A stretch of 64,000 nucleotides of DNA, taken from the NCBI GenBank assembly GCA_013339895.1, contig JABACO010000151.1, positions 1 through 64,000 on the forward strand. The letters run 5' to 3'. Positions within the stretch are counted from its first letter, which is position 1. Each line of letters begins with the position of its first letter. The position numbers and the translations under genes were made by a program. This document shows positions 15,462 to 27,400 of this stretch, one piece after another. The notes below the pieces were generated by a model. The model was not told the DNA's origin. It ran no database searches and saw nothing but the letters and a program-made list of their open reading frames with translations. The stretch comes from Ephydatia muelleri (taxonomy: Eukaryota > Porifera > Demospongiae > Spongillida > Spongillidae).

Positions 15462-16890
15462 TGTGTGTGTGTGTCTGTGTGTGTGTGTCTGTGTGTGTGT
15501 CTGTGTGTGTGTCTGTGTGCGTCTGTGTGTGTGTGTGTCTGTGTGTCTGTGTGTATGTGTGTGTCTGTGTGTGTGTGTGTGTGTGTGTGTCTGTGTATGT
15601 GTGTCTGTGTGTATGACTGTGTGCCTATATATGTGGCACACTGCTTGCATTGTCAGAGTCCTGTTGTTATTTGGTACAGGAGCGTTTGTAGTGCCAAACA
15701 AACCTCTGCGAGATGAAGAGCTGTCTCAGTTTAAAGTCAGCCTTGAGCAGCTGGAAGCAATGACTGGAATTATCTTCCACTCCAAACTTGACAGGAGCAA
15801 GGCAAGTGTTATTATGATGGTGTCCTGGCTATGTGTGGGTGCCTTTTGTGTGATTTATGGTGTCCATGCTTTCTATCTGTGTGTTGTGTGGGTGCCTTTT
15901 GTGTGATGTATGGTGTCCATGCTTTCTATCTGTGTGTTGTGTGGGTGCCTTTTGTGTGATGTATGGTGTCCATGCTTTCTATCTGTGTGTTGTGTGGGTG
16001 CCTTTTGTGTGGTCATTAGTTTTGGTAGGAGGACAGCTTAATGAGAAGTATGACCTTTGAAGCATGCACAGCATGACATTCAGGAGTTAAGCTTGCTCTC
16101 ACTACATTTTGCAGCCAGGGACCAATTGTGGGAGAAGAGAATGGAAGAAAAGTTATGTTATGGAAAAACTTTCGCTTTGGAAAAACATTTTGGGCGACAG
16201 AAGTGGGGAGTGGTCCATTCAAATGAAATGAACCCAGTTTTGAACTTCTTGCAGCTGTGATGCAAATAAATATCTGTATTCTGGACATAGAGAATAGGTT
16301 GCAGTGTTTTGCACTGACCATGAATCACTATGTTTTGTATGCCAATCTTTTCCACATAGCTACATTACAATTATGAACAGTAGGTTTGTCTTCAATACTC
16401 TTCCTTCTCCCGTCAGGCTCTTGACCTGTGTGAGACTCAGGGGTGCAAGCTGCTATCCCATGATGAGTTCAGTAGGTGGTTTTACACCAAAAGGTGAGTA
16501 AGGTCAGAGTTGAGCCAACTCCCTGAAAATGTATTGGCTCCACTGGTTGTATTCCCTCACCACTCGCATGCTGTGGCTAGAGGCTTGTGTACTGTCTGAT
16601 GATCCAACCTGTGATGTATCATGCAATCCAATTATAGCTGTCATTTAATTATGGTATGTGTATGTCTCTCAGTGTGCATGGTGTGTGTGTGTGTGTGTTC
16701 CAATCCAACAATAATGTGACATAACGTATATAAAATTATATTACTTAACAGAATCCGTGGGGCACGAAAACTGGCGGATGTTGAGCGTGCATGGAAGGAG
16801 CTCACAAAGAAAGGCATTGAACCCGATGAACAGCTAATCAAGGCCTATGCCACAAGAAAACAGGAGCTGGGAGTGCCCCGAACAAGCTGA
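14333..16890 (+). CDS. EXOG: EXOG-like mitochondrial endonuclease/exonuclease, complete
   Basis: EXOG is a DNA/RNA non-specific nuclease of the beta-beta-alpha-metal family that acts at the mitochondrial inner membrane, trimming 5' ends in repair. Eight exons were placed: 14333-14463, 14579-14735, 14807-14979, 15037-15163, 15325-15409, 15680-15801, 16417-16493 and 16752-16890, about 337 residues with all phases matching. The N-terminus has a hydrophobic anchor (FPLGFGIVAGLVI). The catalytic motif SRGHMAPAGN carries the general-base His; the metal-ligand Asn lies in DNNAGYWNRFEN. The block VIGENNVAVPSHLYKLVL and the EXOG-specific C-terminal wing (KLLSHDEFSRWF, KIRGARKL-like) separate it from endonuclease G. 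Exon 6 ends at a GC donor (AAG/GCAAGT). Intron 5 starts in a (GT)n tract and intron 6 holds a minisatellite. Confidence 0.93.
15410..15620. repeat. (GT)n microsatellite abutting an EXOG donor
   Basis: Exon 5 ends at 15409 and the donor GTATGTTGTATATGTGTGTG leads directly into about 200 bp of GT/GTCT repeat. Confidence 0.92.
15822..16015. repeat. 53-bp minisatellite in EXOG intron 6
   Basis: About 3.5 copies of a 53-bp unit containing gggtgccttttgtgtgatgt and ccatgctttctatctgtgtg. It starts about 20 bp after the exon 6 donor. Confidence 0.9.
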
Positions 16891-16992
16891 CAGATTGAGT
16901 TAGCATTTTTGTGGACCATACAATCATATCAATGTAGAGATAACTATTTAAAAATATAGGTTGGATATATGATATGTAATGTGGTGGCAACA

Positions 16993-16995
<3 letters not shown>

Positions 16996-17063
<68 letters not shown>
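16996..17063. repeat. (GA)n microsatellite between convergent genes
   Basis: Pure GA tract of about 68 bp in the 180-bp space between the EXOG stop and the stop of the minus-strand gene at 17070. Confidence 0.95.
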
Positions 17064-17066
<3 letters not shown>

Positions 17067-17069
17067 TAG

Positions 17070-17837
17070 TTACGGCACAGCAGTAAGTGATGCCCACAGC
17101 TGGTGTACAATGGGTTCTACTGTCAGAAGGAATTCGTCCCATGACGTTACACTGTCATCCATTATCTGGTCCCTGTACTGAAGCACACAGGTGTAGTCTG
17201 CTATACTCCCCAGCCGCTTTACTTGGCTGGACAGAAGCAGGTAGGATACGAGGTGGAAGACGACCTTCTTCCCTTGAACGTGGTTAGACTTAACAAAGTG
17301 TTTCTGGGCCACACGCAAGTCCCTTTCCTTCGTACTGCTCAGCGACGCCATTAAGGCTTCTTGTTCAAATCGGAATTGCGTTCTGAATTGAAACTCTTCC
17401 TTCAGTATGAAGCCCCGTGGAAGCCAAAGGGTTATCATTACCTGCATAGAGTGGGCTCTTAACATCGCAGTGTAGTCTGACTTCGAGACGATGAAAGCCT
17501 CTAGCTGACCCTTGTGGGCGTTCACCGGCTTATCGCCTGAAAGCTTCTCGACAATGATCACCATGTCCCAATCACTGCGCTTATGGCACGTTCCCAAAAG
17601 GTGGCTGCCACAAACATAAACGCAGAGGACGTTCCCTTCGTCTAGCCCAAACGTGCGTATGATTTGCACCAATTCAGGGAAACGGTGACCGGCATCACAG
17701 ACACGCACCCCGTCAGGATCCATTGATAGGGTTCGCAATAGAAGCCGGAAGCTGATTTTAGTAAGAAAAGAAAAAAAAAAAACCCTCTTTATTTGGTCAT
17801 ATAGAGTTTGTATCTGTGATTTGGTGGGCAGTGCCAT
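17070..17837 (-). CDS. Nucleotidyltransferase-like protein, intronless
   Basis: This 255-codon frame contains CGSHLLGTCHKRSDWDMVII. The G-S-x(3)-G-T followed by S-D-x-D pattern is the active-site signature of the DNA polymerase beta / minimal nucleotidyltransferase superfamily, so a nucleotide-transfer reaction is plausible. The third catalytic carboxylate is not obvious, and the substrate is unknown. The N-terminal 35 residues include a Phe-rich stretch encoded by a 12-13-base A/T homopolymer followed by a TTACTAAAATCAG acceptor-like sequence, so the real start may be MDPDGVRVCD (about 17720) or an upstream exon may be spliced here. The rest is helical and lacks other recognised domains. It is convergent with EXOG and divergent from the Tudor gene. 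Confidence 0.65.
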   Translation of the reverse strand: MALPTKSQIQTLYDQIKRVFFFSFLTKISFRLLLRTLSMDPDGVRVCDAGHRFPELVQIIRTFGLDEGNVLCVYVCGSHLLGTCHKRSDWDMVIIVEKLSGDKPVNAHKGQLEAFIVSKSDYTAMLRAHSMQVMITLWLPRGFILKEEFQFRTQFRFEQEALMASLSSTKERDLRVAQKHFVKSNHVQGKKVVFHLVSYLLLSSQVKRLGSIADYTCVLQYRDQIMDDSVTSWDEFLLTVEPIVHQLWASLTAVP

Positions 17838-18485
17838 AGATATTATAAATATTAGTGGGACAGATATTCACAAGAAATAACTTTTAAAAAGTTATTGTAA
17901 AGCTTAGAGCAATTGTACACTTAACCCACCTTTTGAGACGTGCACGTGTTGCGTTTTAAAGGTGGGCGAGAACACAAAAAAGGCGCTCTCTGAATCGGGT
18001 GTTCGTGAACAAGTCAAACGATAAGGTCGGTTTATCGTTTCACCCCACTCTTTGTACCTGCGTGTCGGTGCATGCATTAGAAGGAACTCGGTGATCTTGC
18101 CTGCATGGGCCATTACAAAAAGTTTGGTGTCGTGTCGTAAGTCCCAGTATGTTTGGCGCGCTCATTCCTGTTTGTCTGAAGGGTGCAGCTGTTACGTACC
18201 TTTACAGTCGGCTGCCGACGTGAACCATGTAACGATAATGTGAACTGGAATTTGGGGGTACGTTTGCATAAGATGACTTCAAATAATAGAATTAGATACC
18301 TAAGAAACGCAATAACGCTTTAGATACGACTGCCTTCGCCGGTACGAACTGCATTTGTCTTACATTTCTTCATTTCTTTAACCTTTCATTCCCCAGGGAT
18401 GCAACTCGACCTATCACTTCTCTTGGAAATTTAATTGGCCACCACTGGACCACTATCTGCAACCGTATCTTCTGCCACAATAAAA
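17838..18485. promoter_or_regulatory. Divergent intergenic region, nucleotidyltransferase / Tudor gene
   Basis: About 650 bp separate the two outward-facing start codons, so promoters of both probably lie here. A pyrimidine-rich stretch ending ttccccag/gg near 18398 could be the acceptor of a 5' UTR intron of the Tudor gene. An open frame at 17904-18113 (minus) has no recognised features. Confidence 0.45.
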
Positions 18486-21400
18486 ATGAACCCCGTTTTA
18501 ACACTGCACAAGGAGCAGCTGGTACTGGTGTCCGAAGTAGCACACGATGGGAAGTTCTTTGTGCAGCTGGACATTGATGAAGCCTACGGGTTACCTGACC
18601 TCTCTACTCGGATTGGTCAGTTGGCGAAGACCCTTCCAGTTCTGTCGGCACCTGCCGTTGCCATGCGTTGCTATGCTCTCTCCGTTACTCACGATCAATG
18701 GTTTCGAGGTGTCATCACCAATCTGAAGGCACCGAGCTGTCTCATCTTTTACGTAGATTACGGCAATGTGGAAACACTCCCCTTGACCAATCTGCGCCAC
18801 GCCTCTGATGTGCATTTTGCAACACCCTACCAAGCGGTGTGTTGCCAGCTGATCGACTTCCTGCCAACGGACGGTGACTGGAGCGTCGCCTTCAAGTCCC
18901 TCCAGGGGTTAATAATGGACAAGGAACTGACCTTGGTGTTCCACATGCAGGACTCAGCCCTGCGATCCGTCATTGGACTACCTTGCTATCGTGTGACAGC
19001 GCTGGACTCGACCAGCAAACTTTCTATTGCGAGGAAGCTGGTGGACGAAGGTTTGGGTCAGTACTGCCTCACCCGTCAGAGCATTGAGGTTGGCACGAGC
19101 GGCACTGCGATCGTATCGTATTGCGAGTCCCCAGACAGATTCTGGGTCCAGCTGACCAAGGGCAGCGGAGGGCTTGATGAATTGATGGAGTCGCTGAACA
19201 ACCCTGAGCGGCTTGCCGGGCTGCATCAAATCCCATTCTCGGCCCTTTTTAATGGGGTAGCCTGCTGTGTCTCTTACGATGAGGATGGAAAGTTCTACCG
19301 TGGAGAGATCACCAAGGCAACGGCAAGCGAAGTGACCGTGCTGTATGCTGACTATGGGAACAGCACTGTTGTGGCTCCGTCCTCTGTTCTCCAGCTGTCA
19401 CACGATTTTGTGGCGCTCCCAGTGCAGGCTCTGCAGTGTCAGCTGGATGGTGCGGAACAAGCCAGAGGTGTGGCTGCTGTATGGAGCGAGAGTGACATCC
19501 AGCTCTTTGCTGATCAGTGTAGTGCAGAGGAATTTGACATTGTCTTTGGGCCTCAGGTGGTCCCAGGAGTATACAAGGTCACACTTTCATCCAGTGTCAC
19601 AGGCAGTCTCGCATCGTGGCTAGTAAAACATATGGTTGGCAATGCCGGTGCAAAAGCTGTACCTAGTCTGGCTTCCAAAGACACAGGTAACACTTCACAG
19701 GGAGTGACTGCCTCCTCACAATCTGCTACAAATCCATCTTCACAGCTCCCTTCACAACCTTCTTTAAGGCCCCCTTCACAACCTTCTACAAAGCCCTCTT
19801 CACAGCCCCCTTCACAACCTTCTTCAAGGCCCCCTTCACAGCCCCCTTCACAACCTTCTTCAAGGCCTCCTTCACAGCCCCCTTCACAACCTTCTACAAA
19901 GCCTCCTTCACAGCCCCCTTCACAACCTTCTACAAAGCCTCCTTCACAGCCCCCTTCACAACCTTCTTCAAGGCCTCCTTCACAGCCCCCTTCACAACCT
20001 TCTTCAAGGCCTCCTTCACAGCCCCCTTCACAACCTTCTTCAAGGCCTCCTTCACAGCCCCCTTCACAACCTTCTTCAAAGCCTCCTTCACAGCCCCCTT
20101 CACAGCCCCCTTCACAGCCCCCTTCACAACCTTCCTCCCAATCCTCGTCTCAGCTCCCATCACGTTCTTCCTCGCAGACTCCTTCCACACAACCAGCTCA
20201 TCAGCATCCCAAGCAGCCCAACACCCCGCCTGTCACTACCGTAAAGCCTGTGGGTGTGGCCGAGTCTCCCAAGCAACATCAACCTTCTGTCATCTCTGCA
20301 GGCAGACCTCAGGGTTCAAGTCAGTCCACACCACTGCCTGATGCAACACATGCACCCTTTGCAGCTCTGCTCAGGTCCAAGTACCCCAGCTTGTCCTTCC
20401 AGCCCCAAGAGGAGAGTGTCTATGTTTTTCACGCAGAGTCTCCCAGTGCAGTCTGGTGTCAACTGGTGGCCAATACTGAACTCCTCATGCAGCTGATGGA
20501 TAACATTGCCATGACCTACGCACAAGTCAAGGACAAGTACAACCTCCCAATCCCCCCTCGTGTTGGTCAACCGTGCTGCCTCCAGTACAGGGAAGACGAG
20601 TCGTGGTGCCGAGGGCTTGTCATCGGTCTCCATGACAATAAACAGCCAGTGGAGGCAGAAGTGCTCTATGTGGACTACGGGAGTGTGGAGAGGGTGGCTG
20701 CGACTGAGCTGAAGGAACTGTTTCCCCAGTTCTTGGTTTTTCCCGCCCAGGCCGTCTGTGTGAGGCTTCATGGGGTGTTCCCCACAGGGGGAGGATCACA
20801 GTGGTCTCCTAAAGCCATTGCCAGGTTAGTCCAGATGTCCGTGAGGAACGACAACCTCAGAGGCACTTGGGTGACTGGTGCGCCCAAAGATGGCTGCCAG
20901 CCTTCTGTCAGGTTGAGCATCCAGAGACTGGATATAGCAGATATTCTTGTGAAGGAAGGACTGGCAGAGTATCGGGATGGATCAAGCTGTCCAGCTGTGA
21001 CACCAGTGGTGGAAAGTATTGCTGGTATGTACCCAGCATTACAGTTGAAGAAAGGACAGGTGGAAATGGTTGCTGTGTCTCACGTCACCTCCCTGTCCGA
21101 CTTCTACTGTCAGCTGCTTGCCAATGAGGAGAAACTGGATATACTTACGGCTGAGCTTCAGGAGTTTGCTGAGTCTTGCAGCCCACAGGGACCGGTTGCT
21201 CTCAAGGTGAATGTGCCCGTGCTGGCCAAGTACTCTGTGGACGGGATGTGGTACCGGGCTCGTGTCCTTGCACATCCAGACAAGGACAGTTACACAGTGC
21301 TGTTTGTTGACTTTGGGAACGTGGATACAGCCAAGGAAGCCGACCTGATCATCGTGCCGCCATCTTTTCTTTCAGTTCCGGTGAGTGCTGTGAAGTGTTC

Positions 21401-24400
21401 TCTTGCTGGAAGCTTCGAGACGCTACCCTTAGCGGCTGAAAGGTTTGAAGAACTGTCGACAGTAGCAACGTTCCAGTGTACCGTGGTGGATGTGGGAGAG
21501 AGCTACAGCGTGGAGTTGCAGCACGATGGGGAGGACCTTCTCAAGCTGCTGGAGAAGGATGGTTGCATCAGGACCAAGAAGTCTACGCTTGTTGAACGGT
21601 CTGCGGAAAGCGCCAAGGGGAATGATGCGAAGAGCAGCCAGAAGCCTGTTCCACCAGGGGCAGCGGCTATCTCGCCGCAAAGCTATCCAGTACAGCAGCA
21701 GAAGAAAGTGCAGCAAAAGATGGAAGTGACCATCAGTCACGTGAATTCAGTGGGCGAGTTCTACTGTCAGTGTGTATCTGATGTCGGCACTGTGGACACC
21801 CTCACTCATGAGCTCCAGGAGTACGCAGACTCTTCCTGTCCTCAGAAAGTGGCATCTCCTATTCTAAACATGCCCGTGCTTGCAAAGTACTCTGTAGATG
21901 AAATGTGGTACCGGGCTTTAATTAGTGCCCACCAGGGTGTGGACCATTGCACAGTGTTTTTTGTTGACTTTGGGAACACAGATACAGTCTTAGTGGATGA
22001 CCTCGTATGTGTTCCTGCTTCCTTCCTTAGTGTTCAGCCATATGCCTTCAAGTGTGCACTGGAAGGTTGCCATGACATTACTGATGGTGCCCAGACTCTA
22101 TTTACTGAGCTGGCTGTATCAGAGACGTTCACTTGTACCATCAAGGGAATCGGTCTCAACGGAAGCTACACTGTTGAGTTGAAGACAGGCACGAAGGACC
22201 TATTGCACCAGCTGAAAGAAGCTGAATCTAGCAAAGCAAAAGTACCAGCTGCCATTGTGGACTCAATACCACAACAACAAGCATCAGTTGAATTGGTGAA
22301 CAGCAGGACATCACAGAGCAGTGGAGGCTCACAGGCTGCCTCTCAGACCAAGGCAGGCCCAGAGGTTCAAGTATCACATCCCCTTCAAACTCCAGGGGTC
22401 ATGTCCCCACCCTCTTTTCCTGTTAATCAGTGGTGTGAGGGTTCTGTGAGCTATCTCAAGTCACCTTCGTTATTTTATGTTCAGTTGGTTTCCAACATGT
22501 CCATGCTCACAAAGCTAGCCACGGCGCTCAATGAAGTGTCAAGCAAAAGTCTTCTTAACCCTCAACTAGGAAGTCTTTGTTGTGCCCGATTCACTGAAGA
22601 CAAACTGTGGTATCGCGCTTGCATTACGTCTCTGTCAGGTGGCAAAGGCATAACTGTGTTGTACCTCGACTACGGCAATTCTGAAGTGCTGGAACTTTCG
22701 TCTCTGAGGATTCTTGGCCAGGACTTCATTGCCGTTCCACCATTATCAATCCCTTGCCAACTTGGCGATCTTGAAGTATCAGAACCACTACCCAAGCAGA
22801 TGGTAGAAGAGTTTGCGGAACTGGTTGAAGACAAGGCACTCCAAGTGATGTTCCTTTCTTCATCTGCGTCCACTGACAGCCCTGTCCGCGTGAGGCTGTG
22901 CCTGGAGAAGGGCATCTCTGTGTCGGAGCATCTGAACGGAAAGTTTGGCACTCGGTCGTTGAATGTACCCTCTATTGTGAGTGTCGAGCCTCCTCTGGGC
23001 ACACCCACCACATGCTTTGTGCCCTACATAGAAGACCTCAACACCTTCTACTGCCAACTGGCCTCCAATTGCGAGACTCTACAGCAGCTCGCCGACAAAC
23101 TGCAGGATTTTTACACAGACCAGGCGAGGGGGAAACCCCTTGAGCGTGCGGCAGTGGGCAGCTTGTGTGTAGCCCTATTTGGTGACGACAGCTGCTGGTA
23201 CAGGGCTAAGGTGACCCAGTTGGAGCCATTGACGGCCACTGTGTACTTTGTGGACTATGGAAACAGCACTGATGTGCGCACTGAGGAACTTAAGACCTTG
23301 GAGCCAGGCTTTGCAACTGTGCCAATTCAGGCGATTACTTGTTCCCTTCGAGGTGCAAAACCCACTGGTGGGGTGTGGTCGGAGGAAGAGGTTGCCAATT
23401 TTGATGCTGCAGTAATGAATGTTCCGGTCACTGTGACTTTTTCCAAGTCATCTGTGCAAGGCAACTACGAAGTTACGATTTCAGAATTTCCAAATTGGTC
23501 TCTCTCAGCCAAACCTCCAGCCCAACAACCTGTTCCTGCCATGCCAACAACAGTAAAACAGTTGACCTCACCTGTTAAGCTTTCTTCAGTGGACTTAGCC
23601 TCTGCAAAGCATTTGGCTGCTTCTGCACCTTCAAAGCAGTCTGTTGTGTCCACACCAAGGCAGTCATCAAAAGCACCATCACCTGTTCCATCAGCTGTGC
23701 CATCAAAGCACCCAACTCCAGTTGGTCCATCACCTGTTCCATCAGCTGTGCCATCAAAGCACCCAACTCCAGTTGGTCCATCACCTGTTCCATCAGCTGT
23801 GCCATCAAAGCACCCAACTCCAGTTGGTTCATCACCTGTTCCATCAGCTGTGCCATCAAAGCACCCAACTCCAGTTGGTCCATCACCTGTTCCATCAGCT
23901 GTGCCATCAAAGCACCCAACTCCAGTTGGTCCATCACCTGTTCCATCAGCTGTGCCATCAAAGCACCCATCTCCAGTTGGTTCATCACCTGTTCCATCAG
24001 CTGTGCCATCAAAGCACCCAACTCCAGTTGGTCCATCACCTGTTCCATCAGCTGTGCCATCAAAGCACCCAACTCCAGTTGGTCCATCACCTGTTCCATC
24101 AGCTGTGCCATCAAAGCACCCAACTCCAGTTGGTCCATCACCTGTTCCATCAGCTGTGCCATCAAAGCACCCAACTCCAGTTGGACCATCACCTGTTCCG
24201 ACTTCCACAACTTCAAAGCAGTCAGTGACGCCGGCAGGGCAATCGCCCGCCGCCCCTTCCACGCCTCTGAAGCATTCGGCCACCCCTCCAATCCAGCTGG
24301 GAAGCTCAGCAAAGCAGTCACTACCACCAGTCAGTCCAACACCATTGAAGATTCCAACCCCAGGGGAGATAGCCAGAGGCAGCAAGCACAAAGTAATGGT

Positions 24401-27400
24401 AGTCACCTTTCACTCACCTGACGACTTCTACTGCACTGCTATGAGTTCGACGGCCCTTCTGGGCCCACTGATGGAAGAGATAAACCACCTCTATGCTCCC
24501 AATGTCCAGTCGCTTTCCACCGCAAAGGGTCTGGAACCGGGGATGACTGTGCTGGCTCAGTTCACAGATGACAATGTCTGGTATCGTGCCAAGATCGTGA
24601 ATGTGGACCCAACCAAAGACACAGTCCAGGTTTGGTATATTGACTACGGCAACAAGGAAGGGATCCCAGCAAGCAGGCTGAAGCTGATGGACCAGAGGTT
24701 CATGTCACTGGAACCGCAGTGTGTCAAGTGCCAACTGCACAATCCAAAGGGGCACAAGTGGTCCGACAGCATGTCGAGCGACCTGTTCCATCTCATCACC
24801 GAGAAAGGGGTGCTGACGGCAGAGTTTGTACTGAAGAAAGGTGAAGTATGGGAGGTGAACCTGTTTGACGGCGAGGCCAATATCTTGCAGGCATTTGTTC
24901 CGATTTCTTCATCAGAACAAGCATCCCTGCCTACTGCTGTGACTGTCCCCTCCTCCACTCCCCCATCCTACACTGCCCCATCTTCCACTGCCCATCTTCA
25001 CTTGCCTTCAGCAGTTGCCCTTGTGGCCACCAGTGCTCCTCTCCAGACCTCACCACTTCCTGTGAAGCACCAGGTCCCCAGTCCAAAGCTTGTTGCGGGA
25101 TCGATTCACTCAGTGTACCTCACAGCAGTGATTTCACCAGCTGAGTTCTGGTGTCAGTCAGTGAACTCGGACCAATTTGATGCATTGGTTGTAGCCATCT
25201 CTGAATACTGCAGCAGCGACCATCCGGTTCCCAGGCTGGACTTGGTCGTTGGGGACTACTGTCTGGCGTACGATGTGACCAATGAGGAGTGGTGCCGGGC
25301 CAAGGTAGTGTCAGTGGACGCTTCGAGAAGCTCCGCCTCTGTTCTCATGGTGGACTACGGGAACACCCAGGAAGTGGGAGTGGCCGAGGCGCTCGCACTG
25401 TCCCAGGAGTTTGCCCTCCAACCCGCTCAAGCATTCCGCTGTCGCCTTGACCACAGCAAGACCTCCCAACAGGAAATGGACTGGTTCCAAGCCTTGGATC
25501 TCGAACAGGAGTACTGTGTCAAGATTGTTTCCATTGAGGGAGATGGTTATGTGGTTGACCTTAGAGACCACCAGTGTACAAGAATTACCACCAAGCGCAC
25601 GTCAGAAGCCCGTACCGAGGCACCTCCCCCCAGTGTGATCAGTTACAAGCGACTCCAGTACGACATGGGGACCCGGCTGGATGTGCTTGTGAGCCATGTG
25701 GAGTCACCAAGCAGCTTCTTCTGTCAGCCGTTGGAGTTGGCCGAGGATCTGGATGCCATCATGATGGATCTGAAGGCGGCCATGGAAGGGGAATCCCCAC
25801 TGGGCCTGGGGAAGGAAGGTGTGGTCAGCAGTCGGGCCTGTGCAGCGACATACAGTGATGATGGGGAATGGTACAGAGCCAGAGTGGAGCAGGTCATGGA
25901 TGGGGACCAGGTTCTGGTGGACTTTGTGGACTACGGTAATTCTGAGCTCACCTCATTGGACAGTGTCGCAGTACTGCCGGCTCAGTTTCTGTCTGTCCCG
26001 GTTCAGGCCATGGAGTGTTCCATTTTGGAACCGTCTGGTGACCACTTGATGTGGACTGACGACCAGTTGGACAGATTTGCGTCGCTTGTTCAGGACCCAG
26101 AGCATGTCACTCTGCATCTCTTGAAGGCATCCAAAGATGGAAGGGTGACCCATGTGAAGGTGTTTAATGGCAATCAGGAAATAGACTTCTCTGAATTTTT
26201 CAACCTGACCAAGTTGAGTCAGAAGGTTACAGAGATGGAGGCTGAAAAGCTACCCTCTGGTGAGGTGCGGAGTCAGTCAAGCGTACCTCTACCATCATCT
26301 ATGAACATCGTCAGGTCAAAGTCTCCAAGTACAGAGGGAGAGACAGAATCTGAAGGAGCGGAAGGGGAGCCTCTAATTAAAGCACCCTACCAGCTCAACC
26401 TTGTTGTCAAGGAAACAACAGAAGCAAGGGTAGTTTTCATTTGCAATCCAAACTTGATCTACATCCAGCGGGTTGACTGTGAAGATGAACTCGATGCCCT
26501 TAGCTCCGAAGTGGAAGAGTATTGTGCCAACTTCGCTAAGGTCCAGTACCAGAAGACCTTTACTCCAGGGGACTTTGTCCTCGCATGTTACGCTGTGGAC
26601 TCTATGTGGTACCGCGCCAAGGTCCAGAAGGTGCTCTCCGACACGTGCATGGAGGTGTTCTTCATCGACTATGGCAACACGGAGCAGATCTCCCCCGTTG
26701 ACATGGTGATGTGTCCCGAGAACTTCCTGGAGCTTCCCGTGCAAGCCATTCCCTGCTCTCTGGCCTTCGTTCCAAACAGGGACTCTTGGCCTGCAGACTA
26801 CAAGACCTTGCTGTCCGATCTGGTTGACGGGAGGATCCTCAAGATGACGGTGGAAGTGCCCTCCAGTCAGGGAATGATCCCTTCAGTGTCGCTAGTGGGG
26901 CTAGAGGAGACTGGAAGTGAGGACATCTCCAACGTTGTGTTGCACCAGCTTCAGATGGAGTGTGACACCAATGCCGGCACCAGAGCAGCAATTGAGGACC
27001 ACTCTCCTGTAGCAACTGAGGACGTTAACCCTTCCGCAGCAACTGATGTGAGCCCCCCTGCGACTGCAGAAGAAGCTGATCCTGCTCCACCTACTATATC
27101 TGTACCCCAGGCGTTGACCATTGGGCAGCAATATACGGTCAAAGTCAGCAAACTTAGTTCTCTCGATTGTTTTTCTTGCACCGTTGATGACCCAGTTTTC
27201 AGCAAGGTGCAGCGCTGTCTGTCCGAGCTCTACAGTGAGACAGGAGGGTACAGTCTGACCACACCTCCACAGGAAGGGGACTATGTGTGTGCACGGTCTA
27301 TTGAGGATGGACGGTGGTACAGGGCTGAGGTGGAGAGGATTGAATCTGAGGGTTTGTACGCTGTATGGTACGTGGATTATGGCATTGGAGAGAGCTTGCC

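Noticed and set aside
17904-18113. Possible upstream exon of the nucleotidyltransferase gene
   Set aside because: A donor exists (AAAAG/GTGGGT) but the phase does not match the acceptor before the main frame, and the peptide has no recognised feature.
18435-18485. Extension of the Tudor protein to an upstream TTG
   Set aside because: A standard ATG with a good context lies at 18486 and an in-frame stop lies just before the TTG.
23465-24406. Antisense frames of 250-313 codons inside the Tudor gene
   Set aside because: They mirror the 51-bp coding repeat and have no independent features.
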